Below, piece after piece: positions 24,925 through 33,773 of a stretch of 39,960 bases of DNA. Under the pieces are notes generated by a model. It searched no databases. It saw only the letters and a list, made by a program, of their open reading frames with translations, and was not told where the DNA came from. The position numbers were made by a program, and so were the translations under genes. The first letter of the stretch is position 1; every line of letters begins with the position of its first letter. This stretch comes from an uncultured Bacteroides sp. (lineage in GTDB: Bacteria; Bacteroidota; Bacteroidia; Bacteroidales; Bacteroidaceae): assembly GCA_949292025.1 (NCBI GenBank), contig CASEYC010000055.1, positions 1 through 39,960 on the forward strand, given 5' to 3'.

Positions 24925-26193
24925 ATGAAAAAGATATATTACTTACTGCTCGCTCTGCTGGTCACGAGCCTCACGTTCACGGCCTGCACCGAGGATGAAT
25001 TGATTGAAACGGTATCGGAAAGCGACTTTCCGATGATTCTCGACCCCGTATTCCCCGACAGGGACGAGAACGGGAACCTGCCGACAGTGGCCACACTCAA
25101 CCGCGACCAGACCTACGAACTGACGGCACGTGTGACACCCAGCGAATATGTCACCGTGAAATGGTATATAGATGATGTGGAAGTCTTGACCGGACTGGAG
25201 TTTTCAGCCTTGTTCAAAGCCGGCACTTACAACCTGAAGATTGTGGCCACTTCGACCAACGGCATGTCCACCAGCCGTGAAGGACTCCTGCAAATCGACC
25301 CGCTGGACACAGACCCGTCCACCACGACCGTAGGCTCTGAACGCATCGTGGCTGCAGGCAGCAAAGCACGCCTGTATGGCAACAACCTCAACTTGGTGAA
25401 GTATGTAGTCATCGGCGGGCAGACCAGCGATGAGGTCACTTATGTGGAAGCCGACGGTTGCATTGAATACACGGTGCCCGAAGGACTGGCCAACGGCGAA
25501 TACCGCGTACTCCTGGGTGACGAGGACGGCATGGAATATGGCGGAAACAAAGTGACCATCAGCTCAAGCAGCCTCGTCACAGGCGGTGCCACAAAGGCCT
25601 ACTTGGGTGAAGAATGGGTACTGACAGGCGTCAACCTCGACCAAATCCAGTCGTTGACCGTAGGCGGGGAAACCATCACGACCTTCCTGCGCCAGTCCAA
25701 GACCGAACTTGTTCTTGAATGTCCCGACTTGGCTGCCGGCGACTACACCTTGACGGGGCAGACTGCAGCCGGAAGCTTGGAATTCTACACAGCCGAAGGC
25801 AATGTGACGGAAGTAACGGTTTCCATCTCCGAAATGACCGGAAAGACCGTGCTGTGGGAAGGCCACCAATACATTTCCTGGGACCTCCCCGAAGGTGACC
25901 CGGGACACCAGTTCAACATCATTCCGGACCTTATTCCGCTGGAAAGCTACCAAGATGTGCTGAAAGCAGGAAGCAAGCTGAAACTGAGTTACACGCTCGA
26001 ACCCACCGCTGAATATCACCAACTCCAAATTACTTACTTGGATTGGGATCCGCGGTTGGCCACGGTGGACTTTACCGCAGATGGGGTATATGAGTTCGAA
26101 ATCACGCAAGAGATTCTGGATGCCATCCCAAGCGAAGGGGGCCTCATCATTGTAGGACATGGATATTATCTGGACATGGTAAGCGTTGAATAA
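24925..26193 (+). CDS. Surface-binding lipoprotein with IPT/TIG-like domains
   Basis: This is a 422-residue lipoprotein (lipobox FTAC, Cys21, followed by TEDELIE), 34 bp after susD and the last gene of the operon. A PKD-like part comes first (about 60-130: DQTYELTARVTPSEYVTVKWYIDD, SALFKAGTYNLKIVATS). Two IPT/TIG-like repeats follow (GSKARLYGNNLNLVKYVVIGG; EEWVLTGVNLDQIQSLTVGG). The C-terminal 120 residues, from GKTVLWEGHQYISWD to GLIIVGHGYYLDMVSVE, resemble the jelly-roll domain that ends many surface glycan-binding proteins of polysaccharide utilisation loci. It has no catalytic motif. By position and domains it takes the SusE/SusF role of catching ligand for SusD. The exact family is unsure. 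Confidence 0.75.
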   Translation: MKKIYYLLLALLVTSLTFTACTEDELIETVSESDFPMILDPVFPDRDENGNLPTVATLNRDQTYELTARVTPSEYVTVKWYIDDVEVLTGLEFSALFKAGTYNLKIVATSTNGMSTSREGLLQIDPLDTDPSTTTVGSERIVAAGSKARLYGNNLNLVKYVVIGGQTSDEVTYVEADGCIEYTVPEGLANGEYRVLLGDEDGMEYGGNKVTISSSSLVTGGATKAYLGEEWVLTGVNLDQIQSLTVGGETITTFLRQSKTELVLECPDLAAGDYTLTGQTAAGSLEFYTAEGNVTEVTVSISEMTGKTVLWEGHQYISWDLPEGDPGHQFNIIPDLIPLESYQDVLKAGSKLKLSYTLEPTAEYHQLQITYLDWDPRLATVDFTADGVYEFEITQEILDAIPSEGGLIIVGHGYYLDMVSVE

Positions 26194-26220
26194 ACGCATT
26201 GTCACATAGGGTTGTCAAAA

Positions 26221-26255
26221 AGGGGCGTGTCTGTCGGCACGCCTCTTGTTTTTTG
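26221..26255 (+). terminator. Rho-independent terminator of the susCD operon
   Basis: AGGGGCGTG (26221-26229) and CACGCCTCT (26238-26246) form a 9-bp stem (one G-U) with an 8-nt loop, followed by TTGTTTTTTG. It lies 28 bp after the last gene of the operon and before array D. Confidence 0.85.
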
Positions 26256-26265
26256 TTTCAAAGGC

Positions 26266-26357
26266 TTGGAACGGACAGTTCCAAGAGCCTGGAACGAACT
26301 GTTCCAAGAACCGGAAACCAACCGTTCCAAGAGCCCGAAACTAATCGTATACGATAC
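26266..26357. repeat. Tandem array D: 23-bp hairpin units before recJ
   Basis: Four 23-bp units start at 26266, 26289, 26312 and 26335. Unit 1 is a perfect hairpin (TTGGAAC-ggaca-GTTCCAA) and unit 2 nearly so (TGGAAC-gaact-GTTCCA). Unit 3 is weaker, and unit 4 keeps only the spacing and CGAAACTAA. The array lies 72 bp after the last gene of the susCD operon, beyond its terminator. The rest of the 390-bp gap holds a possible recJ promoter and a leader without an evident gene. Confidence 0.85.
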
Positions 26358-26441
26358 ACGAAACATCGTCTAAGCCCATTCCTTTTTAGACTGATTCTAA
26401 AAATTTAGCTTGTTTTTTCTCCGTTTCTCAGGACTTTTTCC

Positions 26442-26449
26442 TACCTTTA
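26442..26449 (+). promoter_or_regulatory. Possible -7 box for recJ-recQ
   Basis: TACCTTTA fits TAnnTTTG in 7 of 8 places and lies 134 bp before the recJ ATG. No convincing upstream box is seen. Confidence 0.35.
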
Positions 26450-26583
26450 CGACTTGTTGGAAGAGAAGGCCCTGCCGTTTCGCGAGAAGATTTGATTCGG
26501 CAAGAGGGATAATTGCGCTCCAGGCTGGCCAGGAGTGCGATTCCGGCATTTGAGAAAAGGAAAAAGAAAAAACAATATATATA

Positions 26584-28326
26584 ATGACGTACAAATGGAA
26601 TTACCTGACCATCACACCCAGACAGGCAGAAGAGAGCCGGCAACTGGCGCAAGCATTGGGCATCAGCCCGATATTGGGGCGGTTGCTGGTGGAGCGTGGC
26701 ATCACCACGGTCCAGGCCGCGCGGAAATTCTTCCGGCCCCAGCTCCCCGAACTGCACGACCCCTTCCTGATGAAGGATATGGACGCGGCTGTGGAACGCC
26801 TGAACCGGGCTATGGGCAAAAAGGAAAGGATATTGATTTACGGAGACTATGACGTGGACGGCACCACGGCCGTGGCGCTGGTCTACAAGTTCATCCAACA
26901 GTATTACTCCAACATCGACTACTACATCCCCGACCGCTATGAAGAGGGCTATGGGGTGTCGATGCAGGGCGTGGACTATGCCGCACGGACGGGCGTGAAG
27001 CTGGTCATCGTGCTGGACTGCGGCATCAAAGCCGTGGAGGAGGTGGCGTATGCCCGGGAGAAAGGCATCGACTTCATCATCTGCGACCACCACGTGCCCG
27101 ACGACGAGTTGCCGCCCGCCGTGGCCATCCTCAACGCCAAGCGCTTCGACAACACGTACCCCTACGAGCACCTGTCCGGCTGCGGCGTGGGGTTCAAGTT
27201 CATGCAAGCCTTTGCCTTGAGCAACGGCATCGAGGTCCACCACCTCATCCCCCTGCTGGACCTGGTGGCGGTCAGCATCGCCTCGGACATCGTGCCCATC
27301 ATGGGCGAGAACCGCATCCTGGCCTACCACGGGCTGAAGCAACTGAACTCCAACCCCAGCGTGGGGATGAAGGCCATCATTGACGTGTGCGGGTTGGCGG
27401 ACAAGGAAATCACCGTGGGCGACATCGTGTTCAAGATAGGCCCCCGCATCAACGCCTCAGGCCGCATACAGAACGGCAAGGAGGCGGTGGACCTGCTGAC
27501 GGAGAAGGATTTCTCCGCCGCGCTGGAGAAGGCGGGACAGATCAACCAGTACAACGAGACGCGCAAGGACCTGGACAAGACCATGACCGAGGAGGCCAAC
27601 CACATCGTGGAAGAACTGTCGCACTTCGCAGACCGCCGCTCCATCGTACTCTACAACGAGGCGTGGCACAAAGGCGTCATCGGCATCGTGGCCTCGCGCC
27701 TGACGGAAATCTACTACCGCCCCGCCGTGGTGCTGACCCGCACGGGCGACTTGGCCACCGGCTCGGCACGCTCGGTTTCCGGCTTCGACGTCTACAAGGC
27801 CATCGAGCACTGCCGCGACCTGCTGGAGAGCTTCGGGGGGCACACTTACGCCGCCGGACTGTCGATGAAGGTGGAGAACGTGCCCGCCTTCACCCGCCGC
27901 TTCGAGGACTTCGTGGCCGAGCATATCCTGCCCGAACAGACCAGCGCGGTGATTGACGTCAACGCGGAGATTGACTTCCGGGACATCACGCCCAAGTTCT
28001 GCGCCGACCTGAAGAAGTTCAATCCCTTCGGCCCGGAGAACGTGAAGCCCGTCTTCTGCACGCACCATGTCTTCGACTACGGCACCAGCAAGGTGGTGGG
28101 GCGCGGACAGGAGCACATCAAGCTGGAGCTGGTGGACGACAAGTCGAACAACGTGATGAACGGCATCGCCTTCGGGCAAAGTTCGCACGTGCGCTTCATC
28201 AAGACCAAGCATTCGTTCGACATCTGCTACACCATCGAGGAGAACACCCACAAGAAAGGCGAGGTGCAGCTCCAGATAGAGGACATCAAACCCAACTGGA
28301 CTGATGAAAAACCTGCCAAAAGCTGA
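26584..28326 (+). CDS. recJ: Single-stranded-DNA-specific exonuclease RecJ
   Basis: This is a 580-residue nuclease of normal length for Bacteroidetes. DHH core: DYDVDG (88-93), LDCGIKA (Asp145), DHHVPDDELPPA (168-179). Then RINASGRIQNGKEAVDLL, the DHHA1 domain with FGGHTYAAGLSM, and an OB-like C-terminal part (NPFGPENVKPVFC, KVVGRGQEHIKL). RecJ degrades single-stranded DNA 5' to 3' in recombination, mismatch and excision repair. Its last 23 bp overlap the start of recQ, so the two are co-transcribed and probably coupled; RecQ unwinding feeds RecJ digestion. Confidence 0.95.
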   Translation: MTYKWNYLTITPRQAEESRQLAQALGISPILGRLLVERGITTVQAARKFFRPQLPELHDPFLMKDMDAAVERLNRAMGKKERILIYGDYDVDGTTAVALVYKFIQQYYSNIDYYIPDRYEEGYGVSMQGVDYAARTGVKLVIVLDCGIKAVEEVAYAREKGIDFIICDHHVPDDELPPAVAILNAKRFDNTYPYEHLSGCGVGFKFMQAFALSNGIEVHHLIPLLDLVAVSIASDIVPIMGENRILAYHGLKQLNSNPSVGMKAIIDVCGLADKEITVGDIVFKIGPRINASGRIQNGKEAVDLLTEKDFSAALEKAGQINQYNETRKDLDKTMTEEANHIVEELSHFADRRSIVLYNEAWHKGVIGIVASRLTEIYYRPAVVLTRTGDLATGSARSVSGFDVYKAIEHCRDLLESFGGHTYAAGLSMKVENVPAFTRRFEDFVAEHILPEQTSAVIDVNAEIDFRDITPKFCADLKKFNPFGPENVKPVFCTHHVFDYGTSKVVGRGQEHIKLELVDDKSNNVMNGIAFGQSSHVRFIKTKHSFDICYTIEENTHKKGEVQLQIEDIKPNWTDEKPAKS

Positions 28327-30256
28327 CACTCCAGAGCCGGGAAATGAGGTCTACCGCCGCATCCTGAAACAATACTGGGGCTACGACGCTTTCCGCGGCA
28401 TCCAGGAGGACATCATCCGCAGCATCGGGCGCAATGAAGACACATTGGGCCTGATGCCCACCGGCGGCGGCAAGTCCATCACCTTCCAGGTGCCCGCCCT
28501 GGCGCGCGAGGGCCTCTGCCTGGTGGTGACGCCCCTCATCGCCCTGATGAAGGACCAGGTGCAGAACCTCAAGGCACGCGGCATACGCGCCCTGTGCATC
28601 CACGCGGGCATGAACCGACAAGAGATCATAGCCACGCTGGAGAATGCCATCTTCGGCAACTACAAGTTCCTCTACGTCTCGCCCGAACGATTGGACACGG
28701 ACATCTTCCGCGCCAAGCTCAGCCGGATGCACGTCTCAATGATTACCGTGGACGAGAGCCACTGCATCTCGCAATGGGGCTACGACTTCCGCCCCGCCTA
28801 CCTGAAGATTGCCGAGATATGCGACCTCCTGCCCGGAGTGCCCGTCCTCGCGCTGACGGCCACCGCCACGCCTGAGGTGGTAAAGGACATCCAGCGTCAC
28901 CTCCGCTTCCCCCGCGAGAACGTGTTCCGCATGAGCTTCGAGCGCAAGAACTTGGCATACGTCGTCCGCCGGACAGAGGACAAGCCACGCGAACTGCTGC
29001 ATATCCTGCAGCGCGTCCCCGGCAGCGCCATCGTCTATGTGCGCAACCGCCGCCGCACCAAAGAGGTGGCCGAACTGCTCGCCGGCGAGGGCATCACCGC
29101 CGACCATTACCACGCCGGGCTGAACGACGCCGACAAGGACCGGCGCCAACAACGCTGGCAACGGGGCGAGAGCCGCGTCATCGTGGCAACCAATGCCTTC
29201 GGCATGGGCATCGACAAGCCGGACGTGCGGCTGGTGGTACACTTGGATTTGCCCGACTCCATTGAGGCTTATTTCCAAGAAGCGGGACGTGCCGGACGCG
29301 ACGGGCAGAAAGCATACGCCATCATCCTCTACGCCAAGTCGGACAAGGTGACACTGAAACGGCGCATCCCGGAGACTTTCCCCGACAAGGACTATATAAA
29401 AGAGGTGTACGAACACTTGCAATACTACTATCAGATGGCCATGGGCGACGGTTTGGACTGCGTACGCGAGTTCGACATTGACGACTTCTGCCGCAAGTTC
29501 AAGCATTTTCCGGTGCCCGTGGACAGTGCGCTGAAGATTCTGACCCAGGCGGGCTACCTGGACTACACCGACGAGCAGGACAATGCCTCGCGCCTCCTCT
29601 TCACCGTCCGCCGCGACGAACTTTACCGCCTCAACGGCTTGGGCGATGAAGCCGACCGCCTCATCCGCGTGTTGCTGCGCCTCTATACGGGGCTGTTCAC
29701 CGACTACGCTTTCATCGACGAAGGTTCCCTGGCCATCCGCACCGGCCTCGACCGGCACCAGGTGTACGAGACGCTGCTGCACCTCTCGCGCCTGCACATC
29801 GTCCACTACATCCCCCGCAAGAAGATACCACATATTATATATACGCGCGAACGGACGGAGCTGTCGCGCCTGCACATTCCCCCCGCCGTCTACGAAGAGC
29901 GGAAGGAACGTTATGAAGCACGCATCAACGCCATACTAGACTATGTAGAGAACGACACGGCATGCCGCAGCCGTATACTTCTGCGCTACTTCGGCGAGAA
30001 GAACGAGCACGACTGCGGCCAGTGCGACACCTGCCTGGCCCTACGCAACCGTCCGAAAGACGACACGCCCCCGCAAGAGGAAATCCGCCAACGCATCCTC
30101 CAAGCGGTATCCGCCCGCCCGATGACGCCCGCCGAAGTGTCCGAAGCCGTGCCCGCGTCGGTAGACGCCTTGGCGGAAGCCCTGCGCGACCTGCTGGACG
30201 AAAAGCGCCTCATCAGTGAAAACGGCCTGCTGACCATGCAAGAAGGTAACAGATAA
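28304..30256 (+). CDS. recQ: RecQ-family ATP-dependent DNA helicase
   Basis: This is a 650-residue superfamily 2 helicase. Walker A is PTGGGKS (Lys57). The Walker B box is DESH (150-153) in place of the classical DEAH, followed by CISQWGYDFRP. Motifs V/VI are NAFGMGIDKPDVR and QEAGRAGRDG. The zinc-binding region shows CRSRILLRYFGE, then CGQCDTC. A winged region follows and the C-terminus (EIRQRILQAVSARPMTPAEV) is short, with no HRDC domain evident. It unwinds DNA 3' to 5', opening ends and forks for RecJ. The ATG at 28304 lies inside recJ. Confidence 0.93.
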   Translation: MKNLPKADTPEPGNEVYRRILKQYWGYDAFRGIQEDIIRSIGRNEDTLGLMPTGGGKSITFQVPALAREGLCLVVTPLIALMKDQVQNLKARGIRALCIHAGMNRQEIIATLENAIFGNYKFLYVSPERLDTDIFRAKLSRMHVSMITVDESHCISQWGYDFRPAYLKIAEICDLLPGVPVLALTATATPEVVKDIQRHLRFPRENVFRMSFERKNLAYVVRRTEDKPRELLHILQRVPGSAIVYVRNRRRTKEVAELLAGEGITADHYHAGLNDADKDRRQQRWQRGESRVIVATNAFGMGIDKPDVRLVVHLDLPDSIEAYFQEAGRAGRDGQKAYAIILYAKSDKVTLKRRIPETFPDKDYIKEVYEHLQYYYQMAMGDGLDCVREFDIDDFCRKFKHFPVPVDSALKILTQAGYLDYTDEQDNASRLLFTVRRDELYRLNGLGDEADRLIRVLLRLYTGLFTDYAFIDEGSLAIRTGLDRHQVYETLLHLSRLHIVHYIPRKKIPHIIYTRERTELSRLHIPPAVYEERKERYEARINAILDYVENDTACRSRILLRYFGEKNEHDCGQCDTCLALRNRPKDDTPPQEEIRQRILQAVSARPMTPAEVSEAVPASVDALAEALRDLLDEKRLISENGLLTMQEGNR

Positions 30257-30261
30257 TTCAC

Positions 30262-30269
30262 TACATTTG
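30262..30269 (+). promoter_or_regulatory. -7 box for the second TPR gene
   Basis: TACATTTG (TAnnTTTG), 5 bp after the recQ stop and 47 bp before the next ATG. No clear upstream box is seen. Confidence 0.45.
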
Positions 30270-30316
30270 CAGCCGAAACATCAAACCAATCCAAGACATA
30301 TAAACTCAATACAGAT

Positions 30317-31276
30317 ATGGGATTCTTCAAATCATTCTTCTCGGGCAAGCCCGACAACCCGCTGGCCGAACAGGAAAAGACCCGGCAAAAGAACTTCGAC
30401 ATATTCAAGTATGACGGCATCCGCGCCCAACGGATGGGACGTCAGGACTACGCCATCAAGTGCTTCACCGAAGCATTGGCCCTGCACGACGACTTCGAGA
30501 CGCGCGGCCACCTGGCACGCTCGTATGCACAGGTCAACCAGCTGGACGAGGCCCGCCAACAACTGGAGCGCATGACCCGGATGGAGCCGACACACACCGA
30601 CACGTGGCTCACCTTGGCCAACCTCTGCTACATGCAGGAGGATTATCCCGCCATGGCCGAGGCCGCACAGAAGGCCATCGCCCTGGAAGAGGGCAACGCC
30701 ATGGCCCACTACCTGCTGGCCAAGGCAGACAACGGGCAAGGCAACGGCCTGATGTGCATCGCCCACCTCACGCAGGCCATCACGTTGAAGGAGGACTTCA
30801 CCGAGGCACGCCTGCTCCGCGCCGAAGCCCTGACGCAGATGCAGCAATACAAGGAAGCCCGCGAGGACGTGGACGCCATCCTCGCTCAGGAATCGGACGA
30901 AGAAAGCGCCCTGCTGCTGCGCGGACGGATAGCCGAGGCCTCCCAAGACTTCGGGAAAGCTGAAGCCGACTACCGCCGCATCACGGAGGTCAACCCCTTC
31001 AACGAACAGGCCTACCTCTGCCTGGGACGCCTCTACACCGCGCAGAAGAAACTGCCGGAAGCCATCGCCCTGCTGGACGAAGCCATCGAGCTGAACCCCG
31101 GCAACCCCGCCCTCTACCACGAACGCGGACGCGCCAAGCTGCTGAACGGCGACAAGGAAGGCTCCATGGAAGACCTGAAGAAGGAGCTGGAGCTGAACCC
31201 CAAGGAGACGGAGCAACTGAACGGGGAGTTCAACAACCAGCCGCTGGTGCAGCAAACCAATATCTTAGGACTCTAA
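30317..31276 (+). CDS. Tetratricopeptide repeat protein
   Basis: This is a 319-residue protein, without a signal peptide, beginning MGFFKSFFSG. TPR units cover most of it, for example IRAQRMGRQDYAIKCFTEALALH, TWLTLANLCYMQEDYPAMAEAAQKAI, and EQAYLCLGRLYTAQKKLPEAIALLDEAIELNPGN. The final repeat (ALYHERGRAKLLNGDKEGSMEDL) has the usual small residues at positions 8 and 20. It is likely a cytoplasmic scaffold; the partner is unknown. It lies 60 bp after recQ and 17 bp before the next lipoprotein, so it may be co-transcribed with the latter. Confidence 0.85.
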   Translation: MGFFKSFFSGKPDNPLAEQEKTRQKNFDIFKYDGIRAQRMGRQDYAIKCFTEALALHDDFETRGHLARSYAQVNQLDEARQQLERMTRMEPTHTDTWLTLANLCYMQEDYPAMAEAAQKAIALEEGNAMAHYLLAKADNGQGNGLMCIAHLTQAITLKEDFTEARLLRAEALTQMQQYKEAREDVDAILAQESDEESALLLRGRIAEASQDFGKAEADYRRITEVNPFNEQAYLCLGRLYTAQKKLPEAIALLDEAIELNPGNPALYHERGRAKLLNGDKEGSMEDLKKELELNPKETEQLNGEFNNQPLVQQTNILGL

Positions 31277-31293
31277 ATTCAAATCAAACAAAG

Positions 31294-32085
31294 ATGAAAC
31301 ACAAGACACTTCTGTTCACATTGCTCGCCGCCGCCACGCTCACGGCTTGCAGCACGAAGAAAAGCCAACAACCGGCTGAACCCCAACCAGCCCCGGTGGA
31401 AGCCCGCCTGATGACCTACAACCTGCACAACTGCATCGGCATGGACAACCGCCGCGACTACCAACGCATTGCCGACGCCATCCGCCAGGCCCGCCCCGAC
31501 GTGGTGGCCTTGCAGGAGCTGGACAGCGTGACGGGCCGCAACGGCGGCATCCACGCTCTCGACACCCTGCGCGCCCTGACCGGCATGAACGGATTCTTCG
31601 CCGCCGCCATCCCCTACGACGGGGGCAGCTATGGCATCGGGCTGCTCTCCCAAGAGAAGCCCCTCAGCGTGCGCACCGTCCCCATGCCGGGGCGTGAGGA
31701 GGCCCGCACGATGATCGTGGCCGAGTTCCGCGACTACATCTTCTGCGCCACCCACCAGTCGCTGACACCGGAAGACCAGGAGGCCTCCGTCCCCCTCATC
31801 CTGCAAGCCATTGACAGCATCTCCAAACCCGTCTTCCTGGCCGGTGACATGAACTCGCACCCCTACGAGAAGCCCCAACAGCTCCTGCGCAACCACTTCA
31901 CCACCCTCAATGACACGGCAGCGTACACCTATCCCGCCGACCAGCCCCACGGCTGCATCGACTACATCTACGCCTTCACGGGCAACGGACATAGCTTCGA
32001 AGTGACGCAGGACACGGTCATCGCCGAGTCCGTGGCTTCTGACCACCGGCCGGTGCTGGTGACGGTGAAGGTGGGGCAACGCTAA
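31294..32085 (+). CDS. Endonuclease/exonuclease/phosphatase-fold lipoprotein
   Basis: This is a 263-residue protein with a lipoprotein signal (lipobox LTAC, Cys19). The mature part is a compact endonuclease/exonuclease/phosphatase domain: MTYNLHN (metal-side Asn), DVVALQELD (catalytic Glu), ATHQSLTP, FLAGDMNSHP (Asp and Asn pair) and SDHRPVLVTV (Asp-His). All active-site positions look intact, so it should be a metal-dependent phosphodiesterase or phosphatase outside the cytoplasm. The substrate could be nucleic acid, a phospholipid headgroup or a sugar phosphate; the sequence does not decide. It is the last gene of the plus-strand run and faces the efflux operon. Confidence 0.88.
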   Translation: MKHKTLLFTLLAAATLTACSTKKSQQPAEPQPAPVEARLMTYNLHNCIGMDNRRDYQRIADAIRQARPDVVALQELDSVTGRNGGIHALDTLRALTGMNGFFAAAIPYDGGSYGIGLLSQEKPLSVRTVPMPGREEARTMIVAEFRDYIFCATHQSLTPEDQEASVPLILQAIDSISKPVFLAGDMNSHPYEKPQQLLRNHFTTLNDTAAYTYPADQPHGCIDYIYAFTGNGHSFEVTQDTVIAESVASDHRPVLVTVKVGQR

Positions 32086-32091
32086 AAACAA

Positions 32092-32121
32092 TGCCGCCCT
32101 ATCCTCACGGACGGGACGGCA
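32092..32121. terminator. Possible hairpin between convergent genes
   Basis: TGCCGCCC (32092-32099) can pair with GGG-A-CGGCA (32113-32121) with one bulged A. It lies just past the stop of the lipoprotein gene. There is no T-run, so terminator function is uncertain. Confidence 0.35.
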
Positions 32122-32181
32122 CACATTGCTCACAGAGTTCTTCATAAAGAAGAGTAGTTAAAGTTCAGGTCATATCAAATC

Positions 32182-33576
32182 TTATTCCAATCCTCCGCCC
32201 AAGGCATGGTACAACTCCACCACGCCTTGGGCTTCGTCATATTTGTCCTGCACCGCCGTCAGCCGGGCCGACAGCAGCGACTGGCGGGCGGTGAGCACTT
32301 GCAGGTAGTTCACCCCGGCGGAGTTGTCCATTAGCAACTGCGTGTCTTGCACCGTGAGGCGAAGCTGCTCCACCTGTTCCTCGTCCAAGCGGAGGCGTTC
32401 GCGGGCGGTCTGGCACTGCGTCAGGGCATCGTTCACCTCGTTGCCCGCATCGAGCAAGGATTGGCGGAATTGGAGCAACGCCTCTTCTTGCTGCGCCTTG
32501 GCAATCTTCAGGTTGGCCAGGTTCTGCCCCCGGTTGAAGAGGGGCTGCACCAACGAGCCGATGGCGGAGAGGAGCCACGAGCCGGGATTGGCGATGGCCG
32601 CCCCGCCGCTGTTGGTCCACCCCGCCGATCCGCCTAGGGTGATGGAGGGATAGAAGGCCGCGCGGGCGGAGTTGGTGCCATAGAACGCCTGCATCAACCG
32701 GGCTTCGGCCTGGCGGACATCCGGACGGCGGGACACCAAGTCGAGGGGCACGCCCACGGAGAGCCCGACGGAAAAGGCCTGCCCCTCCATCGTGCCGCGC
32801 ACGATGCGGCGGGGCGTCTGCCCGAGGAAGGCACAAAGGGCATTCTCCTGCTCGACGGCCTGCTGCTGGAGGCTGAGCAAGGAAGACTGGGCGGCGAGGT
32901 GCGAGGCCCGTGCCTGGGCGATGGTGGCGCGGTCGGCCTGCCCGGCCAGATGCAGGGCCTCAAGGCTGCGGACATATTCCCACCAACTCTCCACGGTCTC
33001 CGTAGTGATGCGGATTTGCTCGTCCAGCATCAGCAGCGCATAATAGCTGTCCGCCACGGTGGCAATGACCTGCGTCTGCACGGCCTGCCGGTAGGCGTCG
33101 CTCTCCAGCAGGGCGGCGCGGGCGCGGCGTTTGGCGTTGGTCAGCTTGCCGAAGAGGTCAATCTCCCACGAGGCGGACGCGCCGACATCGTAGGTCTTCT
33201 GCGCCTTCGAGCCGTCGAAGCTCGACAAGGCACCTTCGGGCGTGAAGTCCACGGAGGGCAGATAGCTCAGCTTGCTCTGCCGCAACGTCGCCAGCGCCTC
33301 CTCCACTTGCAGGCGGGCCACCCGCAGGTCGGTGTTCGCCTCCAAGCCCTGCCGGATGAGAGCCTGCAAATGCGGGTCAGTGAAGAGTTCCTCCCAGCGG
33401 AGGGAGGCGAGGGAGCGCGCCGTGTCCGGACGGTTCTCCGGGCGGTAAAGGCTGTCCATACCCGCCATCGCCTCTGCCGGACGCTCGTATCGGGTGTAGA
33501 CGCCGCACGAAGCGAAAAGCGGGACAAGGACTATTATTGTCAAAATTATTCGAATTTCTTTCATTCTCTGTTTCAT
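32182..33576 (-). CDS. RND efflux outer-membrane lipoprotein (NodT/OprM family)
   Basis: This is a 464-residue protein, or 460 from the second ATG at 33564, which gives a typical signal with lipobox FASC. Two outer-membrane efflux protein (TolC-like) repeats are present: helical stretches around LIRQGLEANTDLRVARLQVEEALATLRQSKL and the second half from VPLDLVSRRPDVRQAEARLMQAFYGTNSARAAFYPSI. The SRRPDVRQAE signature is typical of the NodT group. It forms the trimeric exit duct for the RND pump encoded upstream on the same strand. It is separated from the pump gene by array E. Confidence 0.93.
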   Translation of the reverse strand: MKQRMKEIRIILTIIVLVPLFASCGVYTRYERPAEAMAGMDSLYRPENRPDTARSLASLRWEELFTDPHLQALIRQGLEANTDLRVARLQVEEALATLRQSKLSYLPSVDFTPEGALSSFDGSKAQKTYDVGASASWEIDLFGKLTNAKRRARAALLESDAYRQAVQTQVIATVADSYYALLMLDEQIRITTETVESWWEYVRSLEALHLAGQADRATIAQARASHLAAQSSLLSLQQQAVEQENALCAFLGQTPRRIVRGTMEGQAFSVGLSVGVPLDLVSRRPDVRQAEARLMQAFYGTNSARAAFYPSITLGGSAGWTNSGGAAIANPGSWLLSAIGSLVQPLFNRGQNLANLKIAKAQQEEALLQFRQSLLDAGNEVNDALTQCQTARERLRLDEEQVEQLRLTVQDTQLLMDNSAGVNYLQVLTARQSLLSARLTAVQDKYDEAQGVVELYHALGGGLE

Positions 33577-33640
33577 TGGGTGCTTCTTAAAAACGGGTTT
33601 ATTTCATATTTGAATATCAGATACTTACAAGGATCAAAAC

Positions 33641-33746
33641 GAGACCTCGGTCTCAACCTCCCCTTCACCTCGGTCTCAACGCCTCCTTCACCTCGGTCTC
33701 AATGCGGTCGAGACCGAGGTCTCAACCTCGCCTTCATCGGGGTCTC
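33641..33746. repeat. Tandem array E: 23-bp units inside the efflux operon
   Basis: GGTCTC recurs at 33649, 33672, 33695, 33718 and 33741, exactly 23 bp apart, giving five units with spacers rich in CCTTCACCT. Perfect short palindromes flank the set: GAGACCTCGGTCTC (33641-33654) and GAGACCGAGGTCTC (33710-33723), and units 3 and 4 can also pair with each other. In the direction of transcription the array begins 27 bp after the pump gene's stop and ends 64 bp before the outer-membrane gene's start. Confidence 0.9.
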
Positions 33747-33773
33747 GGTTTGGGGTACACCTTGGTGTAAGAA

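Noticed and set aside
15614-26193. The locus as a starch utilisation system
   Set aside because: No amylase-type enzyme, SusR or SusE/F match is present; only the SusC/SusD families are shared.
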